DNA from: Pseudomonadota bacterium
Lineage (GTDB): Bacteria; Pseudomonadota; Gammaproteobacteria; Burkholderiales; Thiobacillaceae
Assembly: GCA_021847385.1 (NCBI GenBank)
Contig: JAJZTV010000081.1
Location: forward strand, 1-8,291
Direction: 5' to 3'
Length of the DNA: 8,291 bases
Shown one piece after another: positions 5,798 to 8,291 of this stretch. The position numbers and the translations under genes are program-made. Positions within the stretch are counted from its first letter, which is position 1; each line of letters starts with the position of its first letter. Under the pieces are notes generated by a model that saw only the letters and a list, made by a program, of their open reading frames with translations, did no database searches and had not been told where the DNA came from.

Positions 5798-7032
5798 GCA
5801 AGACACGAGAAAACCGAGACCTGATCGTTGGCCTGGATATCGGCACATCGAAGATCGTCGCGATGGTGGCCGAGGTGCTGCCCGAGGGCGGCATCAATAT
5901 CGTCGGCATGGGCTCCGCGCAGTCGCGCGGTCTGAAGAAGGGCGTGGTGGTCAACATCGAGGCGACGGTGAGTGCGATCCAGCGCGCACTGGAAGATGCC
6001 GAGCTGATGTCCAACTGCAAGATCAATCAGGTCTATACCGGCATCGCCGGCAGCCATATCCGCTCGATCAATTCGCACGGCATGGTGCCGATCCGTGACC
6101 GCGAGGTGACCCACCTGGACATGGAACGGGTGATCGAGACGGCGCGCGCGGTGAACATCTCGACCGACCAGCAAATCCTGCATGTGTTGCCACAGGAATA
6201 CATCATCGACGGCCAGGAGGGCGTGCGTGAGCCCTTGGGCATGAGCGGCGTGCGCTTGGAGGTGAAGGTGCACATCGTGACCGGCGCGGTGTCGGCCGCG
6301 CAGAACATCGTCAAATGCGTGCGTCGCTGCGGCTTGGAGGTCCATGACTTGGTGTTGCAGCCGCTCGCCTCCAGCCTGGCCGTGCTTAATGACGACGAGA
6401 AGGACCTCGGTGTCTGTCTGGTCGACATCGGCGGCGGTACCACCGACATCGCGGTGTTCACCCGCGGCGCAATCCAACACACCGCGGTGATTCCGGTCGC
6501 CGGCGATCAGATCACCAACGACATCGCGATGACCCTGCGCACGCCGACCCGCGAGGCGGAGGATTTGAAGATCCAGCATGGCATTGCCCTTCGCCAATTG
6601 GCCGATGCCCGCGAAATGATCGAGGTGCCCGGCATCGGCGAGCGCGGCCCGCGCATGTTGTCGAAGCAGATGTTGTCGGAAGTGATCGAGCCGCGGGTCG
6701 AGGAACTCTACAGCCTGGTTCAGGCGGAACTGCGCCGCAGCGGCTTCGAGGAACAGGTGTCCTCGGGCCTGGTGCTGACCGGCGGTTCCAGCCAGATGCG
6801 CGGCATGGTCGAGCTGGCCGAGGAGGTGTTCCACATGCCGGTGCGGGTGGGGACGCCCGATTACGTCGGCGGCCTGTCCGAGCGGGTGCGCAGCCCCGCC
6901 TATGCCACCGGCCTCGGCCTGCTGCTCGCCGGCATGGAGCAATACGAGCTGCACCAGGCGGCCAAGATTCAGAACGGTTCATTCAAGCATGTGATGGATC
7001 GGATGCGTTCATGGTTCCAGAGCAATTTTTAG
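5794..7032 (+). CDS. ftsA: FtsA, actin-like membrane tether of the Z ring
   Basis: FtsA polymerises on the inner membrane, anchors FtsZ and signals to later divisome proteins. From the ATG at 5794 the product is 412 residues (E. coli 420). Actin-fold nucleotide motifs are visible: GLDIGTSKI (13-21, phosphate 1), VDIGGGTTDIAVF (from 210, phosphate 2) and LVLTGGSSQMRGM (adenosine motif, around 326-338). The SHIRSINSHGMVPI segment lies in the FtsA-specific 1C subdomain. The C-terminus FKHVMDRMRSWFQSNF (397-412) is the amphipathic membrane-targeting helix. I prefer 5794 over ATG 5788 because GGAG at 5782-5785 is 8 bases from 5794 but only 2 from 5788; the frame is open to a TTG at 5749, but that extension (MECGDGGNADSG) is unlike FtsA. 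The stop TAG lies within the first heptad of the repeat in front of ftsZ. Confidence 0.97.
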   Translation: MSKTRENRDLIVGLDIGTSKIVAMVAEVLPEGGINIVGMGSAQSRGLKKGVVVNIEATVSAIQRALEDAELMSNCKINQVYTGIAGSHIRSINSHGMVPIRDREVTHLDMERVIETARAVNISTDQQILHVLPQEYIIDGQEGVREPLGMSGVRLEVKVHIVTGAVSAAQNIVKCVRRCGLEVHDLVLQPLASSLAVLNDDEKDLGVCLVDIGGGTTDIAVFTRGAIQHTAVIPVAGDQITNDIAMTLRTPTREAEDLKIQHGIALRQLADAREMIEVPGIGERGPRMLSKQMLSEVIEPRVEELYSLVQAELRRSGFEEQVSSGLVLTGGSSQMRGMVELAEEVFHMPVRVGTPDYVGGLSERVRSPAYATGLGLLLAGMEQYELHQAAKIQNGSFKHVMDRMRSWFQSNF

Positions 7033-7094
7033 GAGTAAGGAGCGAGGGGGCAGGTGTGAGGGGGTTCGCCTCACACCTTACCCCTAGCGCCTAA
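7029..7094 (+). repeat. Heptad-based inverted repeat filling the ftsA-ftsZ spacer
   Basis: Five forward 7-bp units run without gaps: TTAGGAG (7029), TAAGGAG (7036), CGAGGGG (7043), GCAGGTG (7050), TGAGGGG (7057). After GTT come four reverse units: CGCCTCA (7067), CACCTTA (7074), CCCCTAG (7081), CGCCTAA (7088). The consensus TNAGGNG and the 5+4 layout match the murG-murC spacer. The innermost arms, AGGTGTGAGG (7052-7061) and CCTCACACCT (7069-7078), pair perfectly. The first unit includes the ftsA stop codon, so the element starts exactly at the gene end. Confidence 0.8.
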
Positions 7095-7105
7095 CTGATT
7101 TTTTT
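7035..7105 (+). terminator. Terminator-like stem-loop and T-run between ftsA and ftsZ (possible attenuator)
   Basis: The heptad inverted repeat folds as a long imperfect hairpin. A perfect 10-bp stem (7052-7061 with 7069-7078, 7-base loop) is extended outward by GGGG/CCCC plus A-T, further short pairings, and GG-A with T-CC down to about 7035/7095. Only three bases then precede a run of seven T at 7099-7105. This has the layout of an intrinsic terminator, although mismatches weaken the base of the stem. Complete termination is unlikely because I see no promoter in the 23 bases left before ftsZ. Partial attenuation, an mRNA processing or stability site, or mere repeat structure all fit. Confidence 0.4.
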
Positions 7106-7116
7106 GTGCGCGTAAC

Positions 7117-7131
7117 AAGGAGGAAGACATG
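7117..7131 (+). promoter_or_regulatory. Strong ftsZ ribosome-binding site
   Basis: AAGGAGG at 7117-7123 lies 5 bases before the ATG at 7129 and is nearly the full anti-Shine-Dalgarno complement. With the mini-ORF site at 5732 it is one of the two strongest in the window, as expected for the most abundant division protein. It decides for the start at 7129 over the in-frame ATG at 7150. Confidence 0.8.
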
Positions 7132-8291
7132 TTGTACGAATTGGAAGACATGCAAACACAAGAAGCCGTGATCAAGGTGATCGGTGTCGGTGGCTGCGGC
7201 GGTAACGCAGTCGACCACATGATCAGCCGCGGCATGACCGGCGTGGAGTTTCTCGCCATCAACACCGATGCCCAGGCGCTCAAGCGCAACCTGGCGCCGG
7301 TGCAGCTGCAAGTCGGTGGCAATGTGACCAAGGGCCTGGGCGCCGGCGCCAAGCCCGAAGTCGGCCGCGAGGCGGCGCTGGAGGACCGCGAGCGCATCGC
7401 CGAGTTGATCGACGGCGCCGACATGCTGTTCATCACCGCCGGCATGGGCGGCGGTACCGGCACCGGCGCGGCGCCGGTGGTGGCCGAGGTGGCCAAGGAG
7501 CTGGGTATCCTCACCGTGGCCGTGGTGACCAAGCCCTTCGTGTTCGAGGGCAAGCGCATGCGCGTGGCCGAGAACGGCTTGAAGGCGTTGTCCGAGTATG
7601 TCGACTCGCTGATCATCATCCCCAACGACAAGCTGCGCCTGGTGCTGGGTGGCAACATGAAGCTGCAGGAGGCCTTCATGGCCGCCAACGACGTTCTGCA
7701 CAGCGCGGTCGGCGGCATCGCCGAGATCATCGCCAATCCGGGCATGATCAACGTCGACTTCGCCGACGTGCGCACGGTGATGAGCGAGATGGGCATGGCG
7801 ATGATGGGCTCCGCCGCGGCGACCGGCGAAGGCCGGGCCAAGGCGGCGGCCGAGCAGGCGGTGAACAGCCCGCTGCTCGAGAACGTCGACCTCAAGGGTG
7901 CCCGCGGCGTGCTGGTCAACATCACCGCCAACGACAGCCTGACCCTGGACGAGTACTACGAGGTGATGAGCACGATCCAGAGCTTCACCGCGGACGAGGC
8001 CACCGTGATCGTCGGTACTGCCTTCGACGAGTCGATAGGCGACAACCTGCGGGTGACCATGGTCGCCACCGGCCTGGGTAACCCGGCGTCGCGTCAGCAG
8101 AGCAAGCCGCAGATGACCGTGCTGCAAGGCACCGGCACCGACGGTATGCCGATGCCGTCGTTCGAGGGCGATTCGGAAACGCCGGCGATCTGGCGCAGCC
8201 GCCGCGGCAGCAGCGCCGCGTTGGATGCGGCCCAGGAGCAGGGCATCGATACCCTGGACATCCCGGCCTTCCTGCGTAAGCAGGCGGACTG
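7129..8291 (+). CDS. ftsZ: FtsZ, tubulin-like cell division GTPase (stop codon cut at window edge)
   Basis: FtsZ polymerises with GTP at midcell to form the Z ring, the scaffold of the divisome. All 387 residues appear to be present (E. coli 383); only two bases, TG, of the presumed TGA stop fall inside the window. The nucleotide-binding start reads KVIGVGGCGGNAV (16-28), with Cys at 23 where E. coli has Gly. The tubulin signature GGGTGTG is at 107-113, and the catalytic T7 loop NVDFAD at 208-213. The globular core ends near residue 318 (VATGLGN), followed by a linker of about 55 residues and the conserved C-terminal peptide LDIPAFLRKQAD (376-387), which binds FtsA and other partners and is identical to the E. 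coli ending. The gene stands apart from ftsA behind a repeat-filled spacer, so its expression may be partly separate. Confidence 0.98.
   Translation, partial: MLYELEDMQTQEAVIKVIGVGGCGGNAVDHMISRGMTGVEFLAINTDAQALKRNLAPVQLQVGGNVTKGLGAGAKPEVGREAALEDRERIAELIDGADMLFITAGMGGGTGTGAAPVVAEVAKELGILTVAVVTKPFVFEGKRMRVAENGLKALSEYVDSLIIIPNDKLRLVLGGNMKLQEAFMAANDVLHSAVGGIAEIIANPGMINVDFADVRTVMSEMGMAMMGSAAATGEGRAKAAAEQAVNSPLLENVDLKGARGVLVNITANDSLTLDEYYEVMSTIQSFTADEATVIVGTAFDESIGDNLRVTMVATGLGNPASRQQSKPQMTVLQGTGTDGMPMPSFEGDSETPAIWRSRRGSSAALDAAQEQGIDTLDIPAFLRKQAD

Noticed and set aside
5713..6954. Minus-strand ORF of 413 codons opposite ftsA
   Set aside because: His- and Asp-rich shadow frame of FtsA with no family features.
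7084..8127. Minus-strand ORFs of 286 and 347 codons opposite ftsZ
   Set aside because: Both are antisense to FtsZ, whose motifs and length are fully conserved; the compositions (Ser/Ala/Pro or His/Gly/Ala rich) are typical of shadows.

Overview
The window is a segment of the conserved dcw (division and cell wall) cluster of a G+C-rich Gram-negative bacterium. All genes lie on the + strand, in the order ftsW (3' part), murG, murC, murB, ddl, ftsQ, ftsA, ftsZ. This order is the one known from gamma- and betaproteobacteria. The form of the proteins (an FtsQ beginning MWNNP, a MurB lacking the E. coli-type extra loop, the FtsA and FtsZ sequences) points to a betaproteobacterium. That placement is inference from the sequence alone; no genus is claimed.

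Layout: the last 183 codons of ftsW run into murG with an ATGA overlap. A 97-bp spacer made almost entirely of a heptad-based inverted repeat separates murG from murC. murC overlaps murB by ATGA. murB to ddl and ddl to ftsQ are both joined by 11-bp overlaps with GTG starts. ftsQ and ftsA are separated by 46 bp, in which a 17-codon mini-ORF links the two genes by an ATGA overlap at each end. ftsA and ftsZ are separated by a 96-bp spacer that holds a second copy of the heptad inverted repeat, followed by a run of seven T. ftsZ runs to the window edge and lacks only the last base of its presumed stop codon.

The products form one pathway and one machine. MurC and MurB make and extend the UDP-MurNAc precursor, Ddl makes D-Ala-D-Ala, MurG makes lipid II, and FtsW polymerises lipid II at the septum. 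FtsQ, FtsA and FtsZ build the divisome. The tight overlaps argue for one polycistronic, translationally coupled unit. The two repeat-filled spacers are the only real breaks.

No new multi-gene system is visible; this is core housekeeping DNA. The unusual content is small-scale: (1) a palindromic repeat element inserted in frame inside murB, adding roughly 30 residues next to the catalytic arginine; (2) two related heptad inverted repeats, each with five forward and four reverse units; (3) a terminator-like structure directly in front of ftsZ; (4) the ftsQ-ftsA mini-ORF; (5) a hairpin that displays the murC ribosome-binding site in its loop. No gene-free stretch exceeds 100 bp.
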